Below are positions 40,254-49,292 of a stretch of DNA of 64,000 nt, in pieces. The position numbers and the translations under genes are program-made. How positions within the stretch are numbered: the first letter of the stretch is position 1; the number at the start of each line of letters is the position of its first letter. The notes beneath the pieces are model-generated. The model was not told the DNA's origin, made no database searches, and saw only the letters and a program-made list of their open reading frames with translations. This DNA is from Rhizobium sp. BK251 (GTDB lineage Bacteria; Pseudomonadota; Alphaproteobacteria; Rhizobiales; Rhizobiaceae), in NCBI RefSeq assembly GCF_004345245.1, contig NZ_SLUQ01000006.1, forward strand, positions 310,001 through 374,000, given 5' to 3'.

Positions 40254-41033
40254 TCAGCGGTCGAAGAGGTCTTGCCACTGCCGCTCGCCGATCATGCAAT
40301 CGGTGGTCGGCTGGCTCGTCGCAATTTTCTGCACGCCCGACGGCGGAGTAAGGCCGCTGATCTCCAAGACCAGCTTGCGGCGCACCGCGACGGCGAAGTC
40401 CTCGATCTTGTGGACAGGCAAAACGAAGGAACCGGGGCCGCCGATGACGCAATCCGCATAATACTTGTCGAGCCCGCCCGGCGCGCCGGACGGTCGCAGC
40501 ATGAGCGCAAGCCCGTTGATGACGATGCCGGCTTCCAGCGCCTTGTCGCGGGTCGGCACAACCGGATTGCCGGAATTGTTTGTGCCGTCCCCGGAAACAT
40601 CGATCACCTGACGCATGCCATGATGGGGACTGGAGACGATCATCGCGGCGCCTTCGGCAATTGCGGCGGAGATAGAGGTGCGGCGTTGGGTTATGATCGG
40701 TCGCTGTTCGAGCTTGTTGGCGAAATCAATCGCGTCCTGCTCGGTCTCGATCACGTGCCAGCCGATGGTGGAATCCGGCACCACATAACCTGCCCATTCG
40801 AAATAGCTGATTGCAACGCGCCCCGTGAGACCACCCCTCACCGCGTCGATGAATTCCTTGTGTCTGAGTGCTTCGACATAACCCTCGCGCTGGATGCGGA
40901 CTTCCTCGTAATCCATGGATCGCGATGTATCGACGGCCAGAACCAGCTCCACGTCGACTTCGTTTTCTCCGGCTTGCGCGAGCGTCGGCGCCGCGCCGGA
41001 GAGGCTCATGAGAATCGCGAGTGTTGTAAGCAT
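40254..41033 (-). CDS. DUF1194 (von Willebrand factor A-like) exported protein
   Basis: A 259-residue protein with a signal peptide (MLTTLAILMSLSGAAPTLAQA) and a vWA-like domain. The metal-site motif DTSRSMD is intact, and the following SISAAIAEGAAMIVSSPHHGMRQVIDVSGDGTNNSG fits DUF1194, common in rhizobia. Such proteins bind partners through a Mg-dependent site. The C-terminus ends WQDLFDR with a Cys in TTDCMIG. It is convergent with the YCII gene and transcribed on its own. Confidence 0.85.
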   Translation of the reverse strand: MLTTLAILMSLSGAAPTLAQAGENEVDVELVLAVDTSRSMDYEEVRIQREGYVEALRHKEFIDAVRGGLTGRVAISYFEWAGYVVPDSTIGWHVIETEQDAIDFANKLEQRPIITQRRTSISAAIAEGAAMIVSSPHHGMRQVIDVSGDGTNNSGNPVVPTRDKALEAGIVINGLALMLRPSGAPGGLDKYYADCVIGGPGSFVLPVHKIEDFAVAVRRKLVLEISGLTPPSGVQKIATSQPTTDCMIGERQWQDLFDR

Positions 41034-41324
41034 AGCAACCCAACCACTGCCTCATCGAAGGAGTGGACTGTAACACAGCCTCGTGCGAGGGCGACTCCCG
41101 GCTGCGGGCCTCCTGTCAACTTTCGGTGATGGATTCATCCGGAGGGATTTGCGGAGCTCGCGACGGCGCAGAAATACAGCCAGGCGGTCCAGGCCAAGCG
41201 GTTGCTCAGGTCACATCGACACTGGACTTGTCGATATGACCTGGTCATTGGGGACGCTTTGAGCGGGTCGCCGAGGTTTGCCTTGGCACCGGATCAGCCC
41301 CGCGAGCGGACTTGGTACTTTCGA

Positions 41325-41894
41325 CTACCTCACGATTCCAAGGTTGATCAGCTGTACCCGCCGGTTGTCCGCGGCTGTCGGATGGGCAGCATCGACTGGC
41401 CATTCCTCCCCGACGCCGATCGAGAACAGGCGGTTCGGCGATACGGCGAAGGTCGTAGAAAGTGCCTCGGTGATCGCATCAGCCCGCTTCTGACTGAGCA
41501 TCAGATTGTGTTTGGCATCGCCCGTCGAACTGGTGTGGCCAACAACCAGAAACTTGTATTGACGCAGGTTCGGATGGTGCAAGGCATCCGCTATCAGTCC
41601 GACAGTTCGATAGGATTCCGGCTCGATTGCAATGGAGTCGTTCTCGAAATCGATCTCCACGATCAGTTGGGAAAGCTTCGACAACTGCTGCCAATCCGGG
41701 AGCATCGCCACGCCCTTGCCTGCACGCGCCGTGGCCTCTTGTATCAGCACGGCAACATCGACGGCCGGTGCCGCTCCCTGCACCTGACCCAACGTCTCGA
41801 CGAGCTGCTTGTCACTTAGTTCCTGGGACGCGACGTATCCGGGGACCATCAAAAGACCAGCCGCGAGGAACGCACGAAATCTCTTCTTCAACAT
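41325..41894 (-). CDS. OmpA-family exported protein
   Basis: A 189-residue protein with a short N-terminal signal region (MLKKRFRAFLAAGLLMVPGYVASQ) and a C-terminal OmpA-like peptidoglycan-binding domain: FENDSIAIEPES, VVGHTSSTGDAKHNLMLSQKRADAI and VGEEWPVDAAHPTAADNRRVQLI. There is no N-terminal beta-barrel. It may tether an envelope partner to the wall. The start ATG 41894 leaves 32 upstream residues unexplained, which I reject. A Cys-rich exported protein is encoded just upstream in the same direction (24 nt gap), so the two may form an operon. Confidence 0.8.
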   Translation of the reverse strand: MLKKRFRAFLAAGLLMVPGYVASQELSDKQLVETLGQVQGAAPAVDVAVLIQEATARAGKGVAMLPDWQQLSKLSQLIVEIDFENDSIAIEPESYRTVGLIADALHHPNLRQYKFLVVGHTSSTGDAKHNLMLSQKRADAITEALSTTFAVSPNRLFSIGVGEEWPVDAAHPTAADNRRVQLINLGIVR

Positions 41895-41917
41895 TGTCGT
41901 TCTCCGATATCTGGCTG

Positions 41918-42343
41918 CTACCGCCACCCGGCGTCTGTGATGGCTTGACCGCACTTCCCTCGGGTGGCGGCCCTTGTTTTGAGAAGGCACGCGAGAACGA
42001 AACCCTCACCTTTCACGTCACCGCAATATTGCGCCATGTCGTGGTCGCAGACCTTCGTGTAAGCCGCTTGCGCCGCCTGTCTCTGCTGGATCGACGCGAT
42101 CACGCTGGCCAGGGTCGCGGTGCAGACGGGAGATACCTTGCCTGCATTCTTTTCCAGGCAGTCCTGGATTCGCCCGTTCCCCAGATTGAGGCCCCTGCAG
42201 AATTTCTTGATATCGGCGCCGCAGTCCTTGGCTAGCACCGACACCGCATCCGCATAACTGATGGTATCCGCGCGGCTTTCGGCGGCAAAGGACAGGGCGA
42301 CGAGAAACAGCGCCCCTCCAAAAACGGCAAGTCGTTTGGGCAT
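41918..42343 (-). CDS. Cysteine-rich exported protein
   Basis: A 141-residue protein with signal peptide (MPKRLAVFGGALFLVALSFAAESRA) and six to eight cysteines in a regular pattern: DCGADIKKFCRGLNLGNGRIQDCL, then a second unit CDHDMAQYCGDVKGEGFVLACLL. Two repeats of this shape match the cysteine-rich GLG1-type repeat found in exported proteins of alphaproteobacteria. It is presumably folded by disulfides in the periplasm, with unknown role. It overlaps no neighbour and is read toward the OmpA-like gene. Confidence 0.8.
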   Translation of the reverse strand: MPKRLAVFGGALFLVALSFAAESRADTISYADAVSVLAKDCGADIKKFCRGLNLGNGRIQDCLEKNAGKVSPVCTATLASVIASIQQRQAAQAAYTKVCDHDMAQYCGDVKGEGFVLACLLKTRAATRGKCGQAITDAGWR

Positions 42344-42557
42344 AGGAAGCTCCTGAAAAGTGGTTCGACTTCTTCATGCAACACCGACGGCTCGTTTGGC
42401 GAACCAGCCCGGTTAGGCGCTCTTGCAACCGATACCCCTCTCGAGCGGTCCGGTCAGCGCGGGAGCTTTGCTTAAACCGGGCCGCAATCAAAGTAGGTTA
42501 CTGTTACAAACACCGTTCGGACGGGCGTGCGCAGCGGCCGAAGTTGCCGGAGAGGCG

Positions 42558-42827
42558 TCATTTGCGCGACCGGGGGAAAGGAATGATCGCCGTGTTGTCG
42601 AGTGCGGTTTCGATCTCGATCCTGAGGCTCTCAACGAGTTCCGCGCACTCGGCGTAGCGCTCGTCGCGTTCGGGCGCGGGCGATCTGGCCCATGTCTCTC
42701 GCAGTTCCTCTGCCGTGGCGAAATCACGGCAAAGGTCGCGGAAATCCTCGTCGCGGGCCGCGAGGTCGTCGATCAGTTTGGCGCGGTTCGCAAAGTAACG
42801 TTTGGCCAAACCAACGTCCTCTGACAT
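42558..42827 (-). CDS. Small helical protein of unknown function
   Basis: An 89-residue hydrophilic, acidic and mainly helical protein (ANRAKLIDDLAARDEDFRDLCRDF, then AECAELVESLRIEIETAL). The ATG at 42827 is 8 nt from GGAGG, a good site; the longer frame to 43157 has no equivalent. I cannot name a family, and it reads like a small conserved cytosolic protein. It lies between the Cys-rich protein gene and the plus-strand TPR gene, divergent from the latter. Confidence 0.6.
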   Translation of the reverse strand: MSEDVGLAKRYFANRAKLIDDLAARDEDFRDLCRDFATAEELRETWARSPAPERDERYAECAELVESLRIEIETALDNTAIIPFPRSRK

Positions 42828-43099
42828 GGATGGCACCTCCCACCGGCGCCGTTTCGCAGCGATCCGGCGATTTGCGGCGACGACACCATCATGACGCAAG
42901 TCTGTCGTTTTGCCGCGTATGTTACAGTATCTCGCACGATGAAACCGCAGACCGACAGCCCCGACCAGCATCGGGATCGCATGCTCGTGCGCTGCCTGTA
43001 TGTAGACGCGGGACCAATCCTGGCGTAGGTTAAAGTAGGGATTCAGAATAAAATTTGCGATTGCAATCAGTCCGCGAGCGTGGTCGGGGAGCCAGCGAT

Positions 43100-44899
43100 A
43101 TGCAGACTTCGATGCCAGAGCGTGGCGATGAAGTGCAGCCGTCGACAAGGCCTCCACCGAGTCCCGATGAAATACGGGCTCAGCTCAGCCGTATTCTGAC
43201 AAGCTCGGAATTTCCTCATGCCGGGCGTGGCGCGGCTTTCCTGACATATGTCGTACAAGAGGCACTGGAAGGTCGCGCGGAGCGGCTGAAGGGCTACTCC
43301 ATCGCCATCGAAGTGTTCAAGCGAAGCGACAACTTCACCCAGGACGATCCTGTCGTACGGATCGAGGCGGGGCGACTCCGGCGTTCGTTGGAGCGCTACT
43401 ATCTTGTGGCCGGGCAGGAGGATCCTATCCGGATCGATATTCCGAAAGGCGGCTATGCCCCGTCCTTTGCATGGAATTCTCTTCCGTCAAGTGAAGCAAT
43501 CGAGACCCCGGCTATTCCCCTCACCGGAGTTGCACGGCGGGACGGCTGGCTGCCGGGCCGATGGATCCTGGCTTCCTTGCTCGTCGCAATTTTCGGAGCG
43601 ACCGCTCTTGCGTACTGGCTCTCGGAACGGGCGACGCAATCCGGGCGGCCGGACGAACCGACCGTCGTGATCGCACCCTTTGCAAACCTCGGCGACGATC
43701 CACAGGCGAAACTATACACAGTCGGCCTGACCGAAGAGCTGCTCACCGCGCTTCCGAAGTTCAAGGAGATAAAGGTCTTTGGCCGAGAGACATCGAAGTC
43801 ATTGACACCCGATGTCGACGTGGCGCGGGTTCGCAGTGAGCTGGGCGCTCGATATCTTCTGACGGGCGGCGTCCGCGTTTCCGGCAACCGTGTGCGGGTG
43901 ACGGCACGCCTCCTCGATACGTTGGATGGCGAGATCCTGTGGTCGCAGACATACGATGACGACATGACTACGCGGGAGCTCTTCACCATCCAGTCCGACG
44001 TTGCCAGCAAGGTCGCGACAGCAGTGGCTCAACCCTACGGGATCATCGCTCAGGCCCTGACGGCCAATCCCCCGCCCGACGATCTTGGTGTCTACGAGTG
44101 CACCCTTCGCTTCTATGCCTACCGTGCCGAACTGAGCCCGGAAACGCATGAGAAGGCGCGGAACTGCCTTGAGAACTCGGCGGCGCGCTACCCCGCCTAT
44201 GCAACGGCCTGGGCCATGCTGTCGATCATCTATCTCGATGAAGGCCGCTTCCGGTTCAACATGCGGCCCGACGCGCAGACACCGACGGAAAGGGCCCTGG
44301 TATCGGCACGGCGGGCGGTGGAGCTCGAACCGGAGAACGTTCGCGCCCTTCAGGCACTGATGACATCGCTTTTCTTCAGTCAGCAACCGGATGAAGCCTT
44401 GAAAGTCGGCGAGCACGCGCTGGCGACGAACCCCAACGACACCGAATTCCTTGGGGAGTTCGGCACGAGAGTGGCGATGAGCGGACAATGGCAACGGGGA
44501 GCGGCATTGCTCGACCAGGCCCTTGCCCTCGACCCTGGCGGGGCAGGCTACTATTACGGCACGCGCGCTTTGGCGGCCTACATGCTCAACGACAACGACA
44601 GCGCCGTGGCTCTCATCCGGCGAGCCGACCTGCAGAAATTTCCGCTGTTTCACGTCGTGGCGGCTGGAATCTACGCTGAGGCCGGCATGATCGAGGAGGC
44701 CGGGCTCGAGGCAGATACCTTCATGAAGATGCGCCCCGAATTCATTCACGGGATCGTCAAGGAGCTCAAGAGCCGCAACATACAGCCTCGTGACAACGCC
44801 CGCATGATTGCCTCGCTTCGCAAGGCAGGATTTCCCGTACCTGACGAGGCGACAGTCAAGGCCGAGATATCGATGCCCGGCGAGTCGAGCGGTTTCTAG
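43100..44899 (+). CDS. Membrane-anchored TPR protein with TolB/FlgO-like domain
   Basis: A 599-residue protein. An N-terminal cytosolic domain (SPDEIRAQLSRILTSSEFPHAGRG and VRIEAGRLRRSLERYYLVAG) resembles the start of certain rhizobial adenylate-cyclase-like and TPR proteins and is wHTH-like. One membrane helix follows (WILASLLVAIFGATALAYWL, about residues 170-190). A TolB/FlgO-like domain (VVIAPFANLGDDPQAKLYTVG, then VRVTARLLDTLDGEILWSQTYD) and TPR-like helices come after. No cyclase catalytic domain is present. A signalling or DNA-binding role for the N-terminal part is inferred. Confidence 0.75.
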   Translation: MQTSMPERGDEVQPSTRPPPSPDEIRAQLSRILTSSEFPHAGRGAAFLTYVVQEALEGRAERLKGYSIAIEVFKRSDNFTQDDPVVRIEAGRLRRSLERYYLVAGQEDPIRIDIPKGGYAPSFAWNSLPSSEAIETPAIPLTGVARRDGWLPGRWILASLLVAIFGATALAYWLSERATQSGRPDEPTVVIAPFANLGDDPQAKLYTVGLTEELLTALPKFKEIKVFGRETSKSLTPDVDVARVRSELGARYLLTGGVRVSGNRVRVTARLLDTLDGEILWSQTYDDDMTTRELFTIQSDVASKVATAVAQPYGIIAQALTANPPPDDLGVYECTLRFYAYRAELSPETHEKARNCLENSAARYPAYATAWAMLSIIYLDEGRFRFNMRPDAQTPTERALVSARRAVELEPENVRALQALMTSLFFSQQPDEALKVGEHALATNPNDTEFLGEFGTRVAMSGQWQRGAALLDQALALDPGGAGYYYGTRALAAYMLNDNDSAVALIRRADLQKFPLFHVVAAGIYAEAGMIEEAGLEADTFMKMRPEFIHGIVKELKSRNIQPRDNARMIASLRKAGFPVPDEATVKAEISMPGESSGF

Positions 44900-44986
44900 C
44901 GCATCTTTTTGAGCGCCAGTGCAGGGCAGTCGGTTGAGATTGGCCGCCGCAGCCTTACCGGCCCGGGGGAATTCATCGGGCGGGCT

Positions 44987-45619
44987 TCATTTCGGCCGGC
45001 GGATGGCCCGGATCTTGCCGGTAGTGCCGCCGCCGCAAAAGAGCCGGTCTCCACCGTCGGACTCGAGCCCTGATATTCCGATGCCGGCCGGCATGTCGAC
45101 ACGTTCTAGGACCTCTCCCGTTTCGGGATTCAGCCGCCTCACTTCGCTCTCGTCGCCTTCCCAGGTCGCGTGCCAAAGCTCGCCATCAACCCAGGTAACG
45201 CCGGTGACGAAGCGGCTGGATTCGATGGTGCGGAGGATCGCACCTGTTTCGGGATCGATCTGGTGGATTTTTCGGCCGCGATGCTGCCCTACCCAGAGTG
45301 TTCCCTCGGCCCAGGCAAGCCCGGAGTCTCCGCCATTGCCGGGCGCCGGGATCGTCGAGAGCACCTCGCCGGTCTTCGGATCGATCTTCTGGATGCGATC
45401 CTCGGCTATCTGGAAGAGATACCGGCCGTCGAAGGCCGTGCCCGCATGGGCGGCGACATCGATCGAGCGCACGATTTCCCCGATCTCCGGGTCGAGGGCG
45501 TTGAGTCTGTCTCCGGATGCAAACCAGACGTGCTGGCCGTCAAATGTGACGCCACCGACGCGGTCCGCGCCCGGAAAGGGACCATATTCACGAAGAATTT
45601 CGGCTTGAGACTGTTTCAT
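44987..45619 (-). CDS. Beta-propeller protein (glutamine cyclotransferase/PQQ-like fold)
   Basis: A 210-residue cytosolic protein with repeated strands of the form LNALDPEIGEIVRSI, IQKIDPKTGEVLSTI, IHQIDPETGAILRTI and VRRLNPETGEVLERV: four blades of a propeller. No signal peptide is visible. The repeats resemble glutamine cyclotransferase and PQQ-like quinoprotein propellers, but catalytic residues cannot be assigned from this. It is convergent with the TPR gene and directly downstream of the winged-helix regulator. Confidence 0.75.
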   Translation of the reverse strand: MKQSQAEILREYGPFPGADRVGGVTFDGQHVWFASGDRLNALDPEIGEIVRSIDVAAHAGTAFDGRYLFQIAEDRIQKIDPKTGEVLSTIPAPGNGGDSGLAWAEGTLWVGQHRGRKIHQIDPETGAILRTIESSRFVTGVTWVDGELWHATWEGDESEVRRLNPETGEVLERVDMPAGIGISGLESDGGDRLFCGGGTTGKIRAIRRPK

Positions 45620-45628
45620 GAGATCATC

Positions 45629-46849
45629 CTAATCGCTTGGCAGTGGACCGGGGAGTAACAAAGTTGACGGGAACCCGGGCACAGAAGGGCTCGTCCAGCG
45701 GCGTGCCGGCCCCTGGCCGAAGGACTGCACCTTGCCGTCGGCCGCGAGTGTATCAAGCGCCCGCTGCACCGTGCGCGGGCTGACCCCAAGCGCGATCGCC
45801 AGGGCGGAACTCGACCAGGATTCGCCGTCGGCAAGGAAAGCGAGCACTGCTCCATGCTGCCCCTCGATGGGCGGCGCCAAGACGACGACCTCGCGTGCGC
45901 GCAGCGGCGTAAGCACGAAGCCCTCCTTGGTTGCCTTCACATCCGCGAATGCACCAAGCTCACCGCGAAGCCGTCCGATTTCGACGCGCAACCGGGCGCG
46001 ATGCGATTCATCGGCATCCTTTGCCCGGAAAGCACCGGAAACGAGTGCATTGCGCGATACATCCCCCGGCCAGCTCTCGCCAAGCGTGCGGGCCAGCGCA
46101 AACAATACCGGACGCGTCGTGAGCGACACAAGCTCGTTGGCATCACGTACCGCGTAACGACAGGCATCCACCACGAGAGCGCCGGAAGCCAGCAACGCCT
46201 CGACCTCCTCCAGCAGCAGGAAGCGCTCCTCGCCTCCGGCAATCAGACGTGCGGCGGGAGTCTTCAAGACCAGCGACGCGCTTTCGACCTCCGCCATGAG
46301 TGCAGGAATACTCGCCTGGCGCGCGGCTCGCTCGGCGCGCGCCAGGGCCGCGCGCGCTGCCGCCGTCCGCAAGCGGCGGATGGCGATCCCGGCAACGACC
46401 AGCTCATGCGCGGCCCTCGATGGAGGCGGGAGCGGTGTGGGATCGAGCGCGGCCAGCAGTCGCTCGGCCTCATCGAGATGGCCGATCAGAAGCAGGCGCC
46501 GGACTTCGAGGTGACGCGCAAGCGCGGCATTCAGGCGGTCCCCATGGGCTTCAAGCACCGCTCGTGCTGTCGCCAGCGATTTCGCCGGCCAGGTGAGGTC
46601 ACGCGAGACGAGCGCAATTTCGGCCTCGGCGACAATACAGCGCGCGCGCGCCATCGCCTCTCTCGGCCCGAAGGCACGGGCAGCCATCTTGAGGAGAACC
46701 TTGGCCCTGGCGAGATCGCCAAGCTGCGCCATGGCGATGCCCCGAAGCGCAAGCGCGGGTGCATCCTCGCGCAGGGCAATCCTCTTCAACGCGCCGAGAA
46801 GATCGCCGGTCGCGAGCAGCCGCGCCGCAGCGCTGATCATCGAGTCCAT
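45629..46849 (-). CDS. Large transcriptional regulator with C-terminal winged helix
   Basis: A 406-residue protein of mainly alpha-helical repeats in the first 300 residues (many AL/AR-rich helices, such as ARAKVLLKMAARAFGPREAMAR, TPR-like) and a C-terminal winged helix: SWSSSALAIALGVSPRTVQRALDTLAADGKVQSFGQGPARRW. The DNA-binding part should read the promoter between it and the DUF899 gene. I take ATG 46849; an alternative ATG is at 46840, and both have weak ribosome-binding sites. The beta-propeller gene follows closely (9 nt), so they may be one operon. This looks like a one-component regulator of the divergent pair. Confidence 0.75.
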   Translation of the reverse strand: MDSMISAAARLLATGDLLGALKRIALREDAPALALRGIAMAQLGDLARAKVLLKMAARAFGPREAMARARCIVAEAEIALVSRDLTWPAKSLATARAVLEAHGDRLNAALARHLEVRRLLLIGHLDEAERLLAALDPTPLPPPSRAAHELVVAGIAIRRLRTAAARAALARAERAARQASIPALMAEVESASLVLKTPAARLIAGGEERFLLLEEVEALLASGALVVDACRYAVRDANELVSLTTRPVLFALARTLGESWPGDVSRNALVSGAFRAKDADESHRARLRVEIGRLRGELGAFADVKATKEGFVLTPLRAREVVVLAPPIEGQHGAVLAFLADGESWSSSALAIALGVSPRTVQRALDTLAADGKVQSFGQGPARRWTSPSVPGFPSTLLLPGPLPSD

Positions 46850-46969
46850 CGAAATCCCGTCAAACTTGTAACTCCCACCATCTCGCGGCCCGGCCGTAAT
46901 CTGTTTGCGACTACCGAGCAACCGCTCGCCCCCACCAATGCTACGACAACAGATGGCCAGAGGAGAAGC

Positions 46970-47770
46970 ATGATGACGATACACATGACCGGGACAAGGG
47001 ATGAATGGCTTGCGGCACGGCTCGACCTGCTCGAGGATGAGAAGGAGTTGACGCGACGCAGCGACATGCTGGCGCAGCGGCGCCAGGAGTTGCCCTGGGT
47101 ACGGATCGAAAAGGAATATCGGTTCGATACGGAGAGCGGCAACGCGTCGCTCGTCGACCTTTTCAAGGGACGCTCGCAGCTCCTCGTCTACCATTTCATG
47201 TTCGGACCCGACTATACCGCCGGCTGCGCGTCCTGCTCGTCGATCGCCGACGGCTTCAACGGCGTCGCCGTCCATCTCGAAAACCACGACGTCGCCTTCA
47301 CTGCGGTTTCGCGCGCACCGCTCGCAAAGCTGCAAGCTTTCAGGAAACGGATGGGATGGAACTTCGATTGGGCCTCATCTTTCGGGAGCGATTTCAACAG
47401 CGATTTCAGCGTCTGGTTCACCGAAGAGCAGCAGCGCAATGGCGGCATCGGATACAATTATCGCCGTGAGGCTCCGCTGGCAGGACCGCCGGCAGGCCAG
47501 ACCGTTCAGGAATGGCAGCTGCGGGGCAGCGAAAGTCCGATCGGCCAAATCGCGGCGATGACCGGGACCGACATCGCCACATACACGCGCGACAGGCCCG
47601 GCCTCAGCGCCTTCGTGCTCGAAGACGGCGCCGTGTACCACACCTACTCCAGTTACGCCCGCGGGCTGGACGGGGTTTGGAGCACCTATCAATGGCTCGA
47701 TCGCGCGCCCAAGGGCCGCAACGAACACGGCATCTGGTGGCGACTCCACGACGAATATGGCCGGGAGTGA
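46970..47770 (+). CDS. DUF899 (thioredoxin-like) family protein
   Basis: A 266-residue protein of the DUF899 family, thioredoxin-fold proteins without export signal. Family marks are LVYHFMFGPDYTAGCASCSSIADGFN, with the C-x2-C pair, FTAVSRAPLAKLQAFRKRMGW and VYHTYSSYARGLDGVW. The role is unknown, possibly thiol or dithiol chemistry. The start has two consecutive ATGs (46970 and 46973) after AGGAGAAGC. It is divergent from the winged-helix regulator and overlaps a small membrane protein gene downstream, forming a likely unit. Confidence 0.9.
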   Translation: MMTIHMTGTRDEWLAARLDLLEDEKELTRRSDMLAQRRQELPWVRIEKEYRFDTESGNASLVDLFKGRSQLLVYHFMFGPDYTAGCASCSSIADGFNGVAVHLENHDVAFTAVSRAPLAKLQAFRKRMGWNFDWASSFGSDFNSDFSVWFTEEQQRNGGIGYNYRREAPLAGPPAGQTVQEWQLRGSESPIGQIAAMTGTDIATYTRDRPGLSAFVLEDGAVYHTYSSYARGLDGVWSTYQWLDRAPKGRNEHGIWWRLHDEYGRE

Positions 47771-47775
47771 CGATC

Positions 47776-48051
47776 ATGCTCTCGTTCGACCGGACGAATG
47801 CCAAGACATCTGCCGGCGCGACCGTCGGTGGTGCAGCCGGCATCGCCGACTGGCTGTGCCTGGCCGCCGCACCAACCTTCGCGATCATGGGGCTTCTGTC
47901 GGCGAATGGAGGAGCAGATATGATCTGCTCCTCCATGCCAGATGCCTTCCCGCTCGACGGCATGGCGGCCATGTACTTGCTGATGAGTGCCTTTCACCTG
48001 CCGCCATGGCTGCGCCTATTTTCGCATCGTTCGCCCTATAGAAGGCGATGA
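47776..48051 (+). CDS. Small membrane protein downstream of DUF899
   Basis: A 91-residue protein with two hydrophobic segments (IADWLCLAAAPTFAIMGLLSA and MAAMYLLMSAFHLPPWLRLF) and a basic C-terminal tail, so a two-span inner-membrane protein. The ATG at 47776 is five bases past the DUF899 stop; an alternative GTG at 47767 overlaps that stop. Translational coupling and a matching position in the regulator-DUF899 unit argue that it is real. I do not recognise the family. Confidence 0.65.
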   Translation: MLSFDRTNAKTSAGATVGGAAGIADWLCLAAAPTFAIMGLLSANGGADMICSSMPDAFPLDGMAAMYLLMSAFHLPPWLRLFSHRSPYRRR

Positions 48052-48187
48052 GCGCCAGCTAGCCTCGTTCAGCCTGACCATCGTCTTCCAACGATTGGCA
48101 AGCAGCGTTTGCAGACCCGCCGACGGGCATGTTCATGCCCGTCGGACTATGCGCTGGCCATTACTACCGACCCATTCCCGGATGGCA

Positions 48188-49069
48188 TCAATAGCAGGGC
48201 GGAAGCGGGTAACGACCGCACGACTGGGAAAAGTCGTTGTCGCGGTCCTCGTCATAGGCATAGCGATACCGGTAATCCTGACGCCCTGCGACAGTCGTAT
48301 CTGCAGGGCGGGAATACCAGGCGCCGTGATACACGGGAGCGTGCCAGTAATGATCGTCGGCATCGCCTACGCGGCTGTCGTCGCGCGCAAAATCGCCCCC
48401 TCGGTCGCGTCCACCAAAGTCGCCACCACCACGGCCGTCAAAGCCGCCGCCACCAAAGTCGCCACCGCGGCCACCGCCGCCAAAGTCGCCACCGCCGCGG
48501 CCGCCATCGCCACCGCCGCCGCGACCACCGCCGCCGCCACCGCCACCGCCTCCGCCGTGTCCGCCACCGCCACGGTCGATGAACAGCGCTGCAGGTCCGC
48601 TCGCGCCGCTGAGGCTACCTTCGAGCACCGAAACCTCGAATGTCAGGTTGCCAGCCTCGATCTTCGGCGACCTCAGCGTGACTACCGCATCCTCAACCTT
48701 CGAGCCGTCTCCACCGAGGACGGAGATGGTCCCGTTCGGCGGATCCTTTATAAAATTGTCCGCGCCTACGTCCCATTGCATGACGAACTGCTCGGTGGTC
48801 ACGTGGCCAGCCGCCCGCACGGGGCGGTCAGCAAAGACAATCGAATTGGCCGACACACCTGTCATGGTCAGCGTGTTGCCTTCCAGTTTTGCGCCCGCCG
48901 AGTTCAGGACAAAGAGCGACGGGACCGGCCCTGTCGCCGTGACAACGCCGATAGTCTTTTCCAATGGAACATGCGGCTTGACGGCCGCGTCCTGCGCGAA
49001 TGAGCCGCCTGCCGCAGCGCAAAGGCCGCCGGCAACGAAAACGAGACATGCGAGATTCCTGGTGAGCAT
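48188..49069 (-). CDS. Glycine-rich exported protein, copy 1
   Basis: A 293-residue exported protein (signal peptide to about residue 25, ending SFAQ) with an N-terminal domain KPHVPLEKTIGVVTATGPVPS, VSANSIVFADRPVRAAGHVTTEQF and VVTLRSPKIEAGNLTFEVSVLEGSLSG, then a long glycine-rich low-complexity region (about residues 165-225) and a tail with YWHAPVYHGAWY and a terminal CGRYPLPPCY. The same modules in the same order, with a shorter Gly-rich part, recur in the gene at 53905, so this is a paralogue pair. Periplasmic or outer-surface location is likely. The function is unknown. Confidence 0.8.
   Translation of the reverse strand: MLTRNLACLVFVAGGLCAAAGGSFAQDAAVKPHVPLEKTIGVVTATGPVPSLFVLNSAGAKLEGNTLTMTGVSANSIVFADRPVRAAGHVTTEQFVMQWDVGADNFIKDPPNGTISVLGGDGSKVEDAVVTLRSPKIEAGNLTFEVSVLEGSLSGASGPAALFIDRGGGGHGGGGGGGGGGGRGGGGDGGRGGGDFGGGGRGGDFGGGGFDGRGGGDFGGRDRGGDFARDDSRVGDADDHYWHAPVYHGAWYSRPADTTVAGRQDYRYRYAYDEDRDNDFSQSCGRYPLPPCY
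48367..48575 (-). repeat. Low-complexity glycine-coding tract
   Basis: A GC-skewed run of GGN-type codons (on the minus strand) encodes the glycine-rich stretch of the copy-1 protein. Units of GGGG, GRGGG and GGDFGG repeat without strict register. Such tracts can slip during replication. Confidence 0.6.
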
Positions 49070-49292
49070 GGCTAAACCTCCTCCTTGAGGACCTATGGCA
49101 ATCCATTACGCTTTGAGGCGATCAATCTTCCCACGGAAGACCCAGTATACTGCAATTGTATAGGTGGGGCGCACACCGAAGCGGTCAAACGCGCCGAGGG
49201 CATAAATGAATTCCGTATTGCCCCTCGGTCCCGCCTCGATCATTCGAACGTCAGGATCGGCCGGGAGCTGGTTGCGCACCTCGCCTCGGCAG

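Noticed and set aside
45854..46969. Long plus-strand frame upstream of the DUF899 start
   Set aside because: It is the antisense shadow of the winged-helix regulator; DUF899 homology begins only at 46970.
48367..48575. Repetitive tract that could suggest a CRISPR-like or tandem-repeat array
   Set aside because: There are no regular spacers; it is a glycine-codon tract within a gene.
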